A stretch of DNA of 64,000 nucleotides, from assembly GCA_037903355.1 (NCBI GenBank), contig JBAJFE010000018.1, positions 1,358,171 through 1,422,170 on the forward strand, read 5' to 3'. The position numbers and the translations under genes were made by a program. Below, in pieces: positions 21,405 through 33,988 of this stretch. The stretch's first letter is position 1. The number at the start of each line of letters is the position of its first letter. Origin of the DNA: Trichuris trichiura. Taxonomy: Eukaryota > Nematoda > Enoplea > Trichinellida > Trichuridae. Under the pieces are notes generated by a model that had not been told where the DNA came from, did not search any database, and saw only the letters and a program-made list of their open reading frames with translations.

Positions 21405-21810
21405 TAGCCTGAGGTAACAATGGCTCGCGACGACCTTGCACCAGTTTATATATGAGCTCATTAGACGTCAGCTGTTCCTGGTTAGGTCATCGCCCGGGAG
21501 TCGCGGTCACATGACCGATAATGTCTTTGTTTAACACGTCCAAGCTTAGCTCATGGAGACCTGAATTCTCAAAGTAGGCAACAGTTGACTCGTTGGCTTA
21601 CTTATATGCCATTGCAAAGCCTTTGAGACCTCATAATCAGACCTGTCGACAGAGCAGGGCCAATTTTGGAATGGAAATAAATATTTTTCCCAACGAGCAA
21701 CTTCATCACGTGCCGACCACCTTCTTTGTAGGGCAATAAAATCTGGAGGATAATCTCAATGAATTGCTTATCAAAAGAGGGTGCTTGTATGTAGACACCA
21801 TCGAGGCTTA
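21405..21810. repeat. Promoter flank of the orphan gene, copy 1 of a direct duplication
   Basis: This segment is alignable along its whole length with 24983-25397 in the same orientation. Shared runs include CTTGCACCAGTTTAT, ATGAGCTCATTAGAC, CCCAACGAGCAACTTCATCA and CAACAGTTGACT. It spans the TATA box and upstream region of the orphan gene. Confidence 0.85.
21445..21452 (-). promoter_or_regulatory. TATA box of the orphan gene
   Basis: TATATAAA on the minus strand begins 54 nt upstream of the chosen ATG. The duplicate copy has the weaker CATAAATAAAC at the same place. Confidence 0.55.
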
Positions 21811-23405
21811 GCCAAGGAAACGTCTGGTCCTTCTCTCTTCGGTAGTGTTAGGATATATGTCACAGCCAGCGCGTCCTATAATTAATTTCTTAAGAATGTA
21901 CGCTCTTCCATTTGTACTTGACTGCCCCTACTTTTCTTTCAGCAACATTGACTATATTAGGTGTACGTGTAAAGTACAGTAAAGCCTCCCTAATCCGAAC
22001 GCATCGGCGCGGAGGGTAGTCTGGATTACGGAAAAATTCAGATTATGAAGGAGGCTTACAGTAGGCCACAGAAAAGCAGGTAATGCAATTTTATATGCAT
22101 GTTCCTGGCCTCTGCAGCGTGATGTCAGTCTGTGCAAACGGTGAATAGCTTAACGAGGACAGCGAAGTCCGTCCGCCCAAGGAAAACGACTGACCAGCAG
22201 AAATCTAACTGGCTAGCCTGCACTTATATTAACGTATATTGAAAGGACCGGTGGCTGGTTGTTTGATGCCCTTATAGCCGTTGCCGCCAAGTGACTGCAC
22301 GTTTCGCACAAGTAGCCTAATTATCTTTGATGTGTACGGTCCTTAAAAACTGATGCTTCGTAACGGGCTGATGTTTCATAGTTTTTCAGATCTTTTACGG
22401 CTTTTCCCTTTCTTATCTGCTTGGTATCTATAATTCAAACGAAACAATTGCTCTACCAGTGGGTGCTCGCTGGTTTGAATTACAGATACCAAGCAGATAA
22501 GAACGGGAAAAGCCGTAAAAGATCTGAAAAACAATGTGTACGGTCGTTCTATTGTTCTCTTCTACGAATTCGTATTAGAGAGGGATTCGGATTATAGAGG
22601 TCCAGACTAGGGAGATTTCACTGTACAACTCTATTTATATGTTCTTTTCATTGTTACTTCTGATTCGAGAAGCTTATCCGGCGTGGTACGGACAATGCAA
22701 CTGGAAGTTAGCGTTCGTACGAATAGCATTCCTTTGCTTATGCTCCCACCGTGTTATAATCTTCCGCGAAGTACCTACCCGACATAGAGGGTTCCAACTG
22801 CAATGTCGCCTGTTCCACAATACCTTGGGATTCATATTCTTGCGAGCGTTTCGCGAACAACTCACCATAATGGGAAACCTCGCTACGTAGGCTTCATGTA
22901 TGGCGTTAGCTTTGCTGATGACCACTGGCAAATTCTGCAACTTCCTCGTACTTCAAGATCGTTATCCTCGCCTGGCATTGGATTTGAAAAGTAACACTTT
23001 TTAGCGCACAGCTTTCGCACAGACGAATGCTTTCCGCCACTGAGCGCTTGAGTTTTGTAACCAGCCAATTTTCTCGTGTGTACCTCCTGGAGTACGTCAG
23101 TTTGATGTAGACATTTAAGAAATGTCGGTTCTTTTCAACTTTGATATTTATTTCACCGTCATCAGCAGTAGCAGCAGGAGCAGTAGTCGCGCGCAAAAGC
23201 TGTTAATAGAACATTACAGCGTAATAGTAAGCTAGGTAATGAGGAAATTGAGATTGAGCAAAAGTTCATTCACATGGGAAAAGCGATACCGGATAGTTAT
23301 GACTGGCTGAAGAAGGACTGTCTAGTTGAAATGGGCCATTTGAAAATGTTCCCATCCCGCACAAATTGCACGACGTGCACACCTTTTCGGTGAACATTGC
23401 GTATA
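21811..23405. other. Spacer between the orphan gene and the PDE3 3' end
   Basis: No gene was recognised. It holds one long foldback element (annotated separately) and, near its right end, the probable PDE3 3' UTR. Short ORFs on both strands around 22639-23196 overlap one another and show no domain. Confidence 0.4.
22381..22532. repeat. Foldback element, family A
   Basis: The left arm starts GTTTTTCAGATCTTTTACGG and the right arm ends CCGTAAAAGATCTGAAAAAC. The arms are about 60 nt with a 30-nt centre containing GCTCTACCA. The core GGCTTTTCCC and the preceding GTAACGGGCT-GTTTCAT are shared with the element at 62715-62937, so both belong to one family. Confidence 0.85.
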
Positions 23406-26204
23406 TCAAGATATACGAACATCGGGAGCATAGGTAGTAGCATCCTTGTCGACTGCATCAGCTTGGTTGAACAAAGAATTGGGATCGGTGCTGCCATTTT
23501 CCGCCGTCAGCCTCCAATGCTGTAAGTTTTCGGCAAAATTTTCCAACAATTCACAACGACCTGTCTGCTCGTCGATCGGCAACAATTCAGCCTGGACTAG
23601 AGCGTTCAGTAAGGGTGACACGACGTGATTCATGAATGAGCTTTGCAATTCAGCTACATTGCACGTACGTCTATCCATAAAATCGGATACTGGAAGGCCA
23701 CGCCTTATCTCTTCGTCTCCCTGAAATTCACCCTTGCGGACTACAAGATATGCAAATTGATGACCGTTACCTGGTCAAAGAACTCTTCTAGAATTTTTCG
23801 TCCCCACATTTGGTGGGTACAAGGGGGCTTGGCGGCGGAATTGACGTCGGCTAATTTTAGAATCATCCTACCCAGGGCAAGGCTGTCACCTTCATTGGAC
23901 ATATCCAGCGGCCGACGACTGGCCTTAAGTGAAAACAATGTTAGACTAAACGTTAGCCCTAATGGGCAAACAACGTAGGCTGTATGTTTGCCGGCATGCA
24001 AATTACCTTGTCTGTGAAGCTCATCAGAAGATCGTAGTGGTATTTCAGGTCGGTAGAAAGTACGGTTTCAATAACGAAATGACGAAAGCGATTCAGCTCA
24101 CTGGTGCTGAGATTTTCAACGAAGAAATTCTCTTCGCGCATGAGCACTTTCCACGCTGAAGAGATGTGATGATTTTCCAGAACCGATCGGTCATTGTAAG
24201 TAATAGCCTTTGGATCGCGTGTAGCTACCAGAAAAGCGTTGTTCCTTCCGGGATGATCATGATCGTGTATAGCTGCAGCCGTATACAAAGCCATAAGTTC
24301 GACCGGCGAGAGCAATGAAGAGAGACCGTCGGGATAGTCCGCATAGGCTGGAACCCAATGAGTGGTCAGGAAATAACAGGCATGGAGAACGTCGCTAGCG
24401 TGAACCCGATTGTGATCTGATAAAGTTAAGCAAACTTATATCACACACCGGTGCTAACCATGGCCGTTGGATTAATGCTCACAAGGAAGGTCACGGTATC
24501 CAGTCTCTATTTCGTGGAAGAAATTAAAAAACTTTTGCAGATCTATTTGGAAGGTCTTGAACAAGTTCGTATTTTCGAAAGCCTTGAATGCTACCTGAAA
24601 ACAATTAATTATTCAACAAGCGGACTACAAACTACGGAATAGTTGGAATTTTGTTGCCCAAAGCGGCGGAAATTCAGCCAACGTCACAATAATGCAAGCG
24701 GATGTCCTCTTTTAATTCAAAAGTTAAAACGCTCACTTTTTGGTTCAACAATGCAACGAGTTATTTTGCGCGCCACCCCGTAACAAGGAAAAGTGTGTTA
24801 GGCAAAGTTACGGAAAGTCTGGCTACGAGTTGTCTCGGCAGGGCATCTATTCCATTATTACATTTCAAGCAGACATTCCAGAAAAAATAAAAGAAATATC
24901 CTACGTATATACATCTGAAACTGTAGCATAACAGATAAATTATTCCCTGAAAGTAGCGAGTTCAAAATCTGCAATCTCTCATAGCCTTAGGTAGCAATGG
25001 CTCGTGATGACCTTGCACCAGTTTATTTATGAGCTCATTAGACACCAACCGCAACCGTTCATGGTCAGGTCATCGTCCAGACGTCGTGGTCACGTGACTG
25101 ACAACGTTTTTGTTTAACCTGTCCAATCTTAGCTCATGGAAACTTGAATTTTCAAAATAAGCAACAGTTGACTTGACAACTTAAGTATACGCCATCGCAA
25201 AATCTTCGCAACTCCAACGAATCGATGGGACAAGGTCAATTTTGAAATGGGAGCAATTATTTTTCCCAACGAGCAACTTCATCACGTGTGGATCATCTCC
25301 GTTGTAGGACAATACAAGAAGGAAAGAAAACGTACTAATACAATGACTATCCATCAAAAGGGAGCGCATGCAAGTGGTTACCACCGATGCTGAGCTCAAG
25401 AAGTGCCAAGCTTTCTTTTCAGCTTTTTACGTATTCTTACGTATACAAAACGGCCCTTGTAAAGATTATACACTTTGGAGCTGCTACGGGTTGCCAGTTG
25501 ATTGGAGATTCAGAAAGTTTAACTGCATACGTCTGCAGCGCACGAATTACGGCTAAGCAGCCAGACTGGTATATTTTTGGAAAATGACGAGAAAACGAAG
25601 TATTTCAAAGCTTCATTGGTAGTTCCCAAACACATGCACAACGATGCACAAGATATCATGCCCTGCTAGTGTGCGTTCAACAAACAAATAGATGCCTTTA
25701 TGGATATCTTCCGTCAAGGACAACTTCAGGCTCGTAATTGTCTTAGAAGCCAGGCATGCATCAATCCTGCAATGGGGGAAAACCTGCTATCAGGAAGGGC
25801 TTTGCTTCTTAACTTTACCGTTTTTGTTGACGTTGAAGGATGGCTAACAAACCATATAATTTGACAGTGAAAATTACTGCGTATCACTAAGCAACTAAGC
25901 TAGAACTACTCTTATTCCTCGTCCATCGATGAATAATACATTAGTCTCGATTGTCCTTATTTGGTCCGCCGGTTAACTGGTCAACGTAGCTTACTGCAAG
26001 TTTTAAATACTTACTTATCTTATATATATATATATATAAGTAAAGACAGTATTTAAAACTTCAGATTCACATGTAAAATGCTACGTTGAGCCAGTTAACC
26101 GTACGCGGAACTGAGCCATATATATAGCTAGACGTTATCATGAACGATTGCCAAATATATATATATATATATATATAGGATAAGTAGGTATTTAAAACTT
26201 GCAG

Positions 26205-26245
<41 letters not shown>

Positions 26246-29200
26246 GAATGCGGAGATATTCGCGGGTAGTCTCTTTGTGTCTGTGAATTAGCTGTAATAC
26301 CGAATCCTAAAGGAATGCACGAATGAGCACGTGACATTGCCGTCCTTTCAAGAAAGACGTGTAAGAACAATAATCATTTAATGGAGCGATATCCATACAG
26401 AGTTGACTAGGATATGCAATCGTCAAGCGGTGTTCTACGAGACATAAATAGAAGAATTTTCGTCATCTATTAAGCACAAGATACTGTATTAGCATTAAAG
26501 TATTAAGAAAAAGATTTAGTAATTAAATAGATAAGCGCACATGAACATTATAAAGTTCTTTCGAGCGCTGCTTCTTACTTAAACTGTTTTATACTTTCCA
26601 TACCGGGTGAAACGATTTACTGAATTTTCTTACTAACATAATCTTCGAGACATGGATATACCTAAAGCTTTTTTCCGCTATTCGAATAAACGTTTTAAAA
26701 GTAGAAAACTCAAAACTTTGCCTAACCAAGAGCTCATCAGTAGATCCTTATTTTCATTGCTCATAGGCAAAGTCAAAGACTTTCTACGTCATATTAACGA
26801 GCCTGTATTTGCACGCTACATTTCATTTGATTTTGGCTTCGCCCTGATCGAAGATGAAAAGCGCAAAGTCAAAATGTATGTTACAACAGATGCAACCTTA
26901 AACGATATTCTTAAATGGCGCTATACCGCCGTGAAATTCGTGAAGAATCGAGTCTTTAACTATTGATTTACCACTTCAGCTTAGCCTTTCTGCTCAACGT
27001 CAATCCTGCCGTTTGTCTAGCAAACGCAATGTAGGAAAATTGCACGTCTAAAGTTTGGTTTTGTTCGCTATGAATTTCCAATTAGAAAATTTTTATAAGA
27101 AGCAGTTCGTAATGTTGAATGCTTGTAAGCTAGCGCAGCCTAGCGCAATAGCAAATTTAATGCACCAGGAAAACTCTAGCGAAATAAGCTTGCGGAAATT
27201 TGAATATCAATGAGTGCGCGCTTAACAGGTTTTTAAATTGGTCGACCTGCCGAATAGCGGAATGTTTTGCCGAAGAATGAGTAGCGAACTTTTGGTTGGG
27301 GAATGACATTTTGTGCCGGCGAAGGCCAAGTCCCAAAAAAGCAACAAGTTGCTGACAAAATTTGTTAAACGAGAGACCGTTCGCTTTAATCCTTTTGCAT
27401 TGAAAATGGAAGACAACTTCGCTTCGATTCATAGACATGTCAATCTACCAAAAGATGAAACTATTGATCACTGTCGCCGCTGGAAAAACGCATTCCGACG
27501 TATCCCATTGATGGTAAGCGAAAAAATCCTATGATCAAATGTACTTCCTACCGCCTGTTGCAGCTAGGCTACAGATTACATCACTCGAACTCAGCCGCGA
27601 AAAATAGTGGCAAGCACGACGATACAACCTCAAACGTTTGTTCATTGCTAACCAATACCGTTAGTATTAAATCATAGGGCAAACTAAACGGTTAGAACAA
27701 AGAATGCCGCCATGTAGTTTAAAAGGACGGGATAATTCGTCGCAACTGCGCCGGCGGGACGACTTTTAGTTGTTTCGTTTGACAAGCACACCCCGAAATG
27801 CTTGCACTTAATTTTTGCTTCTTGTGCAAGCTGCTCACTGCATAACACTAAATCTCCCGAGCGGAGGATGCGCAAACTACAGACACCGAAAAAGGCAGCT
27901 TGGAAAGGTGTGCTCTGACGACAACAGCTATTGGTTACGTGAAGGGATTGGATGCAGCGCAAAATCTAACTTGTTATATCCCAACGCGCCGAAGAGCCTT
28001 AAACGTTACGCGAATGCTGCGCCTGTCGAATTTGAAAATTCCACGACAGAAAATTCTCTACGGCCTCGACTGCACGCTTGCATGTGCATGGCACTTAGAT
28101 AGCAATTAACAAACTCGTCATTCAAGTTAAAAGTTACCCGAATTGATATTACGGCACAATTGGCACCGGTTTCGACAAATACAAATGAAAATGTTAAACG
28201 TTAACAGAGCCCATTTTGACGAGGCCGTTAGCAAACAAAAGAAGACGTTAATATGCCAGCGTAAGGACAGCTAAGGTTTACGTTACGTTTTTCTGATTGA
28301 TCTCGTATCATGTCCTTGCAGACACAATGACGAATAACCTGTCTTATGAAGAAAAAGAAGCTCGACTTTCTGCTCGATAATATCGCAAAAATGGACGATA
28401 CATGCATTAACTTATGGATAACGTGCTTGGAAGAACGTATGCTTTAAAGCAGGGCGATGTAACCTCATTGATTTCGCACGGCTCTTACAGTGGAATCAAA
28501 TTTTAACAAATTAAGTTTATACGTATGCATTTGTTGGAAAGTCTGCTAGCAGGCCAAAAGCGGAAAGTTAAGAATTAACGCGCGAACGTTGAAAAGTACG
28601 TAACAGTAATTGACACGCTATCATCAGTTGACCGAAGGGCAAACGAGCTCTCATGCAAATCCGGGTCATGACGGCGCGGTAATTGGGAGAAATGTGATCA
28701 GACTTTTAAGTCACTTTCGAACTTTGTCGCTTTGACAGTTCCAGAGCGACCTTCGTGAGGCCATTGTATAAAGAGTTCATTCGAATCTGACGCGATAAAC
28801 AAGTTCTCCAAAGAGCGCCCAACAAACTAGCAAAAGAAGTACACAAGCACGTTAGATGGGACATTCATCAAGCGAACGAACGCCTACTTGGATCCTTCTT
28901 CCGCCCAAAGATGTCTATCGGACATTTGCTCCTTGAAATAATTCAGTTTTCACCGCGCTTTAAGCACCGCTGTTGCTATTAAGGCAAAGAAAAACGTTTC
29001 TGCTCTGTTGGGCATAATAAAGAGCCAATTTTCAATGCAAGCAAATTAGGAAATGTCATTCCGCATCGCTTAATGAAATTATACAAGTAGGCGCAAATGC
29101 AACATATCTACGAGAAAAGCTACGTATTGAAACGGTGAACAAAGGCCACAAAATGCTAAGCTAACATATAAAGGAATTTGACATTTTAAACACGAATTCC

Positions 29201-32200
29201 GTTGTGCAAAGCTTCGCGCGTGAAGCCACCTGGGCAATTATTCATCTTAGCCTTCAATGCCTTCGGGTTGGAATGTATTTGGCACACGCAAAGTCGTCGT
29301 ACGCGTAATCGACGATTCAATAGGACGTCTAGTCGTTATTGAAGAAAATTAGCTATTTTTAAAAAACAAATATTACAGAAGGCCGGAGACGAAGCTTTTT
29401 AAAGTAGGCCGTCTGCCATATACGTTTCAAACTGATTCAGTCGAAAAGTAGGCGGCGGCAACCCGCAACTCTGCTGTACAAATTCGTTACGCGGGGAAAA
29501 ATTGGATATGTACGCATAAAGAAAAACAATTTCTGGAAACTCTTTGGCAAATTCGAAAATATTCATCGACAGTTGTAGCTGTCCACGTCTAACTCCAGAA
29601 AAAGAGCAGAGCACGCGAGAAGCCCGCCTTTGCGCGGGAAGCGAAATGGCACAAACGCTGAAGAGTAAAGATGATGTAAGCAAGTAAGCGCTTTGCTGAA
29701 AGCGGTTATAATGGGAAGTTGCATTTTCAATGGACAGAAGACTCGTCGCTGACTAAAATAGGGAAAAAGCAAAGCGGCACCAACAATGGATCATAAGAGA
29801 AAGAACAATTTTCAGTAAATAATCTACAAAAGAATGGGCGAACGCGCCAAGCGCCAGTTGGAACAAATTCCTGCAAGAGTAAATGGGCCGTATGGCGCCT
29901 GAACGACCACAGCCGGAGGTAACATGAAGTCGCAACTTTTCTGATCAAAAGTCTACACTTCGAATTGCTACTGACGCAAAGGCCATCAAAACGCGCGCAT
30001 CAATGGGACACGCCTTACCTAGTGAGAGCCTTACGACTCGCACCTAATGCAACAACTTAAAATTAGCTGCCTTTCCTTTGCTTTAGCAACAATTAGTAGC
30101 CTTGCTAGGAATAGACTATTCATATTTTTACATTTAAGCTGGAAGAGATAGAATGATCCATACTTGGTTAACTTTAAGCGAGTAAAGTTTCCAACGCCCT
30201 CGGTGGTACTTCTTTATACGAATGGTATATATAACCAAGCATCGCAACAGCTTACTTTAGAAGACCTCCCGCCAGAATGAAAGGATTACTCAAAGCTGCA
30301 AAGAACAAGTTTAGCTGTGGATTCAACCTGGTTGACCCATGCGTAGTAAAAGTTGTCTATAAGCATGTATAGCCGCCTGGAAAGAGACAAAGCAATAATC
30401 ATTGAAGTGCAATGAATACCCGGCAAGAAGTTAGTACTAATCGTTAATCGCCAACCTTACGTTAATAAGCATAACTATGCAGCGTATAAATTGGGAAGGA
30501 ATGAAGAAAGAGCGTTTTTCAGGAATGGACCTTGGCGAAGCGCCCCGGGAAGGACCAACGCTACCACTTTCGACAGCCTAACGTTGGATCATTGAAAATG
30601 TTACGCCAGTGACGTACATGTGGCCCCAATTCAAATATTTGAACGCATTCAACGCTCAGGCAACGACTAGTAGGACCCAAGACGCAGCGAACAATGGGCA
30701 ATGGGAAGGCGGGTTGCCAATCGACTGCTGCTCAAAATGGCTTCGGAAGCAAAAGCAAACAGCAAGCGTCGAACGGGGTTCGCCCAAGCAAAGCTTAATC
30801 AAATGGCAAATTCCGCAGACACTCCTTTACAAGGCGAAAGCTTGAGAGAAAATCAATTTTTCCAAGCCAACGAATGGCCAACAAGGGCAACAGGCATTAA
30901 TGTAAGAAAGTCGACCAGAGACCTTCCCTAGCAATTGAACAAACGGCTATTCGCGTGACAACTATCTGTCACGCACCCTATTTGTTGGCAGCAAAATTAG
31001 GCGGCTACTTTCAAGCTGCCTCCAACGAAAGGCAGGTAAATAAAAGTGGAAAAGCTGCTGGTCACATCGCGCTCGCGCGCGCGCTTTATTGATAGAAATT
31101 ACTAATGCATGCAACAATACGTACCGTGCTTAGCAGAGTGCCGTAGCAGCGAACGCTTAGAGCGAATATGGGAAACCTCCATGAATCCAACTTGGCCAGC
31201 ATACAGTCGTTGCTTATTTCGTCCGTTCGGTACGCCTGTCCGGAAGCGGTCTGCAAAATTGTTGCCCTTTAAAGGAACGATAGAGCCGAAGGTCAATTAT
31301 ATCCTATTTCCTCCAGCCAATTCGATATACGGGATGGCTTAGGTTTAGGTGACCAAAAAATTTGCCTAATGATTAGCGGCTCGTCTTGACGACAAGCATA
31401 TATTTGCATAAACGACTTACATATCGCTGCTTAAGAAATAAACAGAAACGTAAGACGCCATTGGCGTCTCGTAAAGTTCGCTGCTTTACCGAACGGCACC
31501 ACGACCTTGCGGGCCAGGCAAAGGGCGCCAAGAATATTATTCCGTTAGACTTGCGTAATTCATGCAAATGAACACTAGCAAGTTGGCCAAGGCCTATTTT
31601 CCACCGATTGCCGCGAAACTCCAACGGCCATTAGGGCCAACTTGTAATATTGACCTGTTGGCATTAGGCCGTGGCGGCAAAGCATTCGGACGAGAGGAAA
31701 AAAGTCCAGACTGATGTATAAATCAATGGGAAAAATTATTCGACTGATTAACATATTGAGCTGTTGAACGATAATGAGCTACGGGCAATGCGAGCAGACA
31801 GCCGAGCGCTAGTTAGTTAATGCGTAGTTCAAAACAGACGACTTGGCGCTGTAGACAGCCGGCTGTTAGCAGTGGAGCTGTCATGTTTAAACATTTCCGA
31901 GAGAGGCAGCATTGGTCGATGGACAACGATTACAACGTCTTTACAAGAAGCGCGCGTATGCAAAAGGCAGTCTTCGCTTCGAGTCGAATGGCATTGGTCA
32001 GAAAAGCAGCCAGCTCTGATGCCTTCCATTTCTTTTACGCGTTTGTTTATGCACACGGAGAAAAGACACCGCTTGGCAAGCAGAGTTCAACTGCCGAGCA
32101 AAAATGCCAAAGTTGGACGTGACAGAGAGAAAAAAATGAAAGCAATCGTTTGGCTTTCGGTGACCATGACGATGTCGCACAATGGCCAGCCTCCAGCGGA

Positions 32201-33903
32201 CCTGTTTCTCCAGTCGTTATTTGGGCTGCGCGCGCTAGTAAGGCTCTTCTTTTCTACTTAAACAAAAAAAGACTCGAAGCGAAATGCAGTTAACAAAACT
32301 GAACGACCGCGCTTGAAGTCCCTTGCAAGGTCGCCCGCAACGACGCGTTGCCAGACTGACGACGTCGCTGGACCACCAATGAAGGCGTCAAAGCGCTTTA
32401 GAGAAGGCCGCACCGGAAGGCATAAATCAAAGAAAAAATTGTCTACTGCCAATGGAATGCCGTCTTGTTGTGGCGCCCTTGCTTGTTGCCCATTGGGTCG
32501 ACGAATACCCTTGGCGGCGCTTATGGCCGGTGCCAAGGCGGTTTTGATGACGCGCTAATGCTGTCAAAACCGGTTTCCGTCGCTGATTGAAGCGCGACAA
32601 GCCGGCCTTTCCCATGCGGCCAATTTTTACCTGCCGTAGGGGGAGAAAAGAAGTTGAGAAAGAAAGAGAGACACCGAAAAATCCCTCTAAAGCAGGATTA
32701 ACGGAATAGCAAAAGAGAGCACATGCGCGCGAGAAAAATGAAAAACTGTGACCGTAACTTTAATGATGTGCAGGTCAGAACGTATGGATTGTTCGTTGCT
32801 GGTTGGAAGGGCGGTTCGTTCCCGTTGGTGCGCTGCGCAGCTTCGTTCGGGCGGATCCCCTTGGCGAACGATCATCGCTTCCTTCAATGAAACCGGTCGA
32901 ACGTGGAGTAGCTTTGATTGAATGAATCAGTCTCGTACAGGCGCGCCCGCGTGATCAAGCACTCACGCCGGTGATAGCTACTATCATCGCGCCGAACACG
33001 CGCGCATCTTACGCCCGGTAGGAGACCGGGCTCTCGACGGCTTCCGTTAATGAATTTGCAAGCAGCTTACAGGCTTCGGTTTTGACGCCTTCGAACAGTC
33101 TTCGCTGATCTGCGGTAGTCCCATGACGTTGCTGACGGAGCTCCAGTCGAAAATAGATCCGCCGCTGGGCAATTGTTCATCCTGCTCAATTGGTTAAGAC
33201 AGGCAATGAGTAAATAATAATTGATGCCAACCTCATGAACGGATATGCGGCCGCCGCAATGAGGAAAGGAGATTCCTGGCGGGGAAGGAATATTAAGCAG
33301 GTCGCTGCCGCTGCGGCTTTCGTGGTCCGGATTGATTAGGTCACCGACCTTCTTCAACGCCCGGCGAACATTGTTCGGCAGATCTTTCGTTACAATCACG
33401 TCGGATAGCAACGCTCGGGCAGCCTGGAATCGCACCTGAAGCAAAAGTATCAGTCAAATTGACCTCTGCCCTTTGGTAACTTTTTCAATGGTCAACTAAC
33501 GTGCTCGCTTCCGATGCACGCTGAACCGCTGGGCAATGTTGCCCGCCGCATCCTTTCGTTCGGCGTCTTACCAATGCCGCGCGAGGGATAAACTGGTTGT
33601 ACTGCAGATATTGGACCGCCGCCACTGCCACCAAAAGCAGAGCAAATTTTCTGGTCGTGACAAGGGCGACTGGTCCTATGTCTAGCAAGAACCGCCTACC
33701 AGTAAGTTTCCACCAATAAGCTAAATCAGACTAACGATTGCAGTGACACCTATATATGCAAACCACGGAAGGTGATGATGCACCGAGCGAATGTCGACCG
33801 AACGTTGTAAGCACAGCTGATGAAATGCGGAAAGAAGGCAAAAGCAACGGCGACAGCCGCTCTGCTCAAGCGCTGCAGCACAACGACGATAAGTTGCGCT
33901 ATG
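23406..33903 (-). CDS. PDE3: PDE3-type 3',5'-cyclic nucleotide phosphodiesterase, multi-exon, partly resolved
   Basis: The catalytic exons are 24594-24483, 24416-24007, 23923-23771 and 23720-23406 (stop). They join in phase. They contain PYHNRVHASDV and HDHDHPGRNNAF (metal-binding His/Asp), YNDRSVLENHH, KLADVNSAAK (third metal Asp), and GDEE then FMDR with LQSSF carrying the invariant Gln. The 5' exons are 33903-33764, 33720-33572, 33435-33232 and 33181-33071. They are also phase-compatible. They encode two hydrophobic stretches (LIVVVLQRL to FAFFPHF; FALLLVAVAAV), then ARALLSDVIVTKDLP, which resembles the conserved segment after the PDE3 membrane region. The family hydrolyses cAMP and cGMP at membranes. 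The large PDE3 catalytic insert (about 44 aa in mammals) is nearly absent here. The first exon and the exon before 24594 are unresolved; 28069-28005 (ENFLSWNFQI) is a weak candidate. Joining both ends into one gene is an inference. Confidence 0.8.
24983..25397. repeat. Diverged direct copy of the orphan-gene promoter flank inside a PDE3 intron
   Basis: This is copy 2 of the 21405-21810 segment, about 3.6 kb away, same orientation, with numerous substitutions and small indels. Homology ends close to the orphan start codon, so the coding region was not copied or has been lost. The frame corresponding to the orphan's upstream extension has a stop (TAA) at codon 4. Confidence 0.85.
25971..26100. 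repeat. Foldback with AT dinucleotide centre
   Basis: The left arm GGTTAACTGG-TCAACGTAGC and right arm GCTACGTTGA-CCAGTTAACC flank a (TA)n centre. Inner arms carry AAGTTTTAAATACT and AGTATTTAAAACTT. A related partial copy with (AT)n follows at about 26153-26241 (TATTTAAAACTTGCAG). Confidence 0.8.
26652..26966 (+). CDS. Hypothetical 104-aa ORF nested in the PDE3 intron
   Basis: The frame begins with ATG (MDIPKAFFRYSNKRF) and is Lys/Arg/Phe-rich, with no signal peptide and no recognised domain. The middle reads ARYISFDFGFALIEDEKRK. It is antisense to the inferred PDE3 transcript. I found no copy elsewhere in the window. It could be one exon of a longer gene or chance. Confidence 0.25.
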   Translation: MDIPKAFFRYSNKRFKSRKLKTLPNQELISRSLFSLLIGKVKDFLRHINEPVFARYISFDFGFALIEDEKRKVKMYVTTDATLNDILKWRYTAVKFVKNRVFNY

Positions 33904-33945
33904 CTGATAGATGGCGCTGGCGTCGAGCATGCATTAGTTGTCGTG

Positions 33946-33988
33946 CGGGCGCGCGCGCGCTCTCTCTCTCTCTCTCTCGTTCTCTCTC
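33946..33988. repeat. Compound (GC)n/(CT)n microsatellite
   Basis: A GCGCGCGC tract passes directly into CTCTCTCT repeats with one interruption. It produces Arg/Ala- and Ser/Leu-rich spurious frames. Confidence 0.8.

Larger units (their letters stand above)
24595..33070. other. Long intronic region inferred within PDE3
   Basis: Apart from the duplicated flank, the AT foldbacks, the nested ORF and one weak exon candidate (28005-28069), I see no convincing gene. ORFs at 29399-29683 (-), 31872-32261 (+) and 32258-32536 (-) lack domains. Several 30-33 kb stretches are GC-richer and could hide the missing middle PDE3 exons. Confidence 0.4.

Noticed and set aside
21399..21461. N-terminal 21 codons of the orphan frame
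   Set aside because: They overlap the region just after the TATA box, and the duplicated copy has a stop in this stretch, so this is probably 5' UTR and promoter.
31872..32261. 129-aa plus-strand frame
   Set aside because: Starts at a non-ATG or weak context, has no domain, and lies inside the inferred PDE3 intron.
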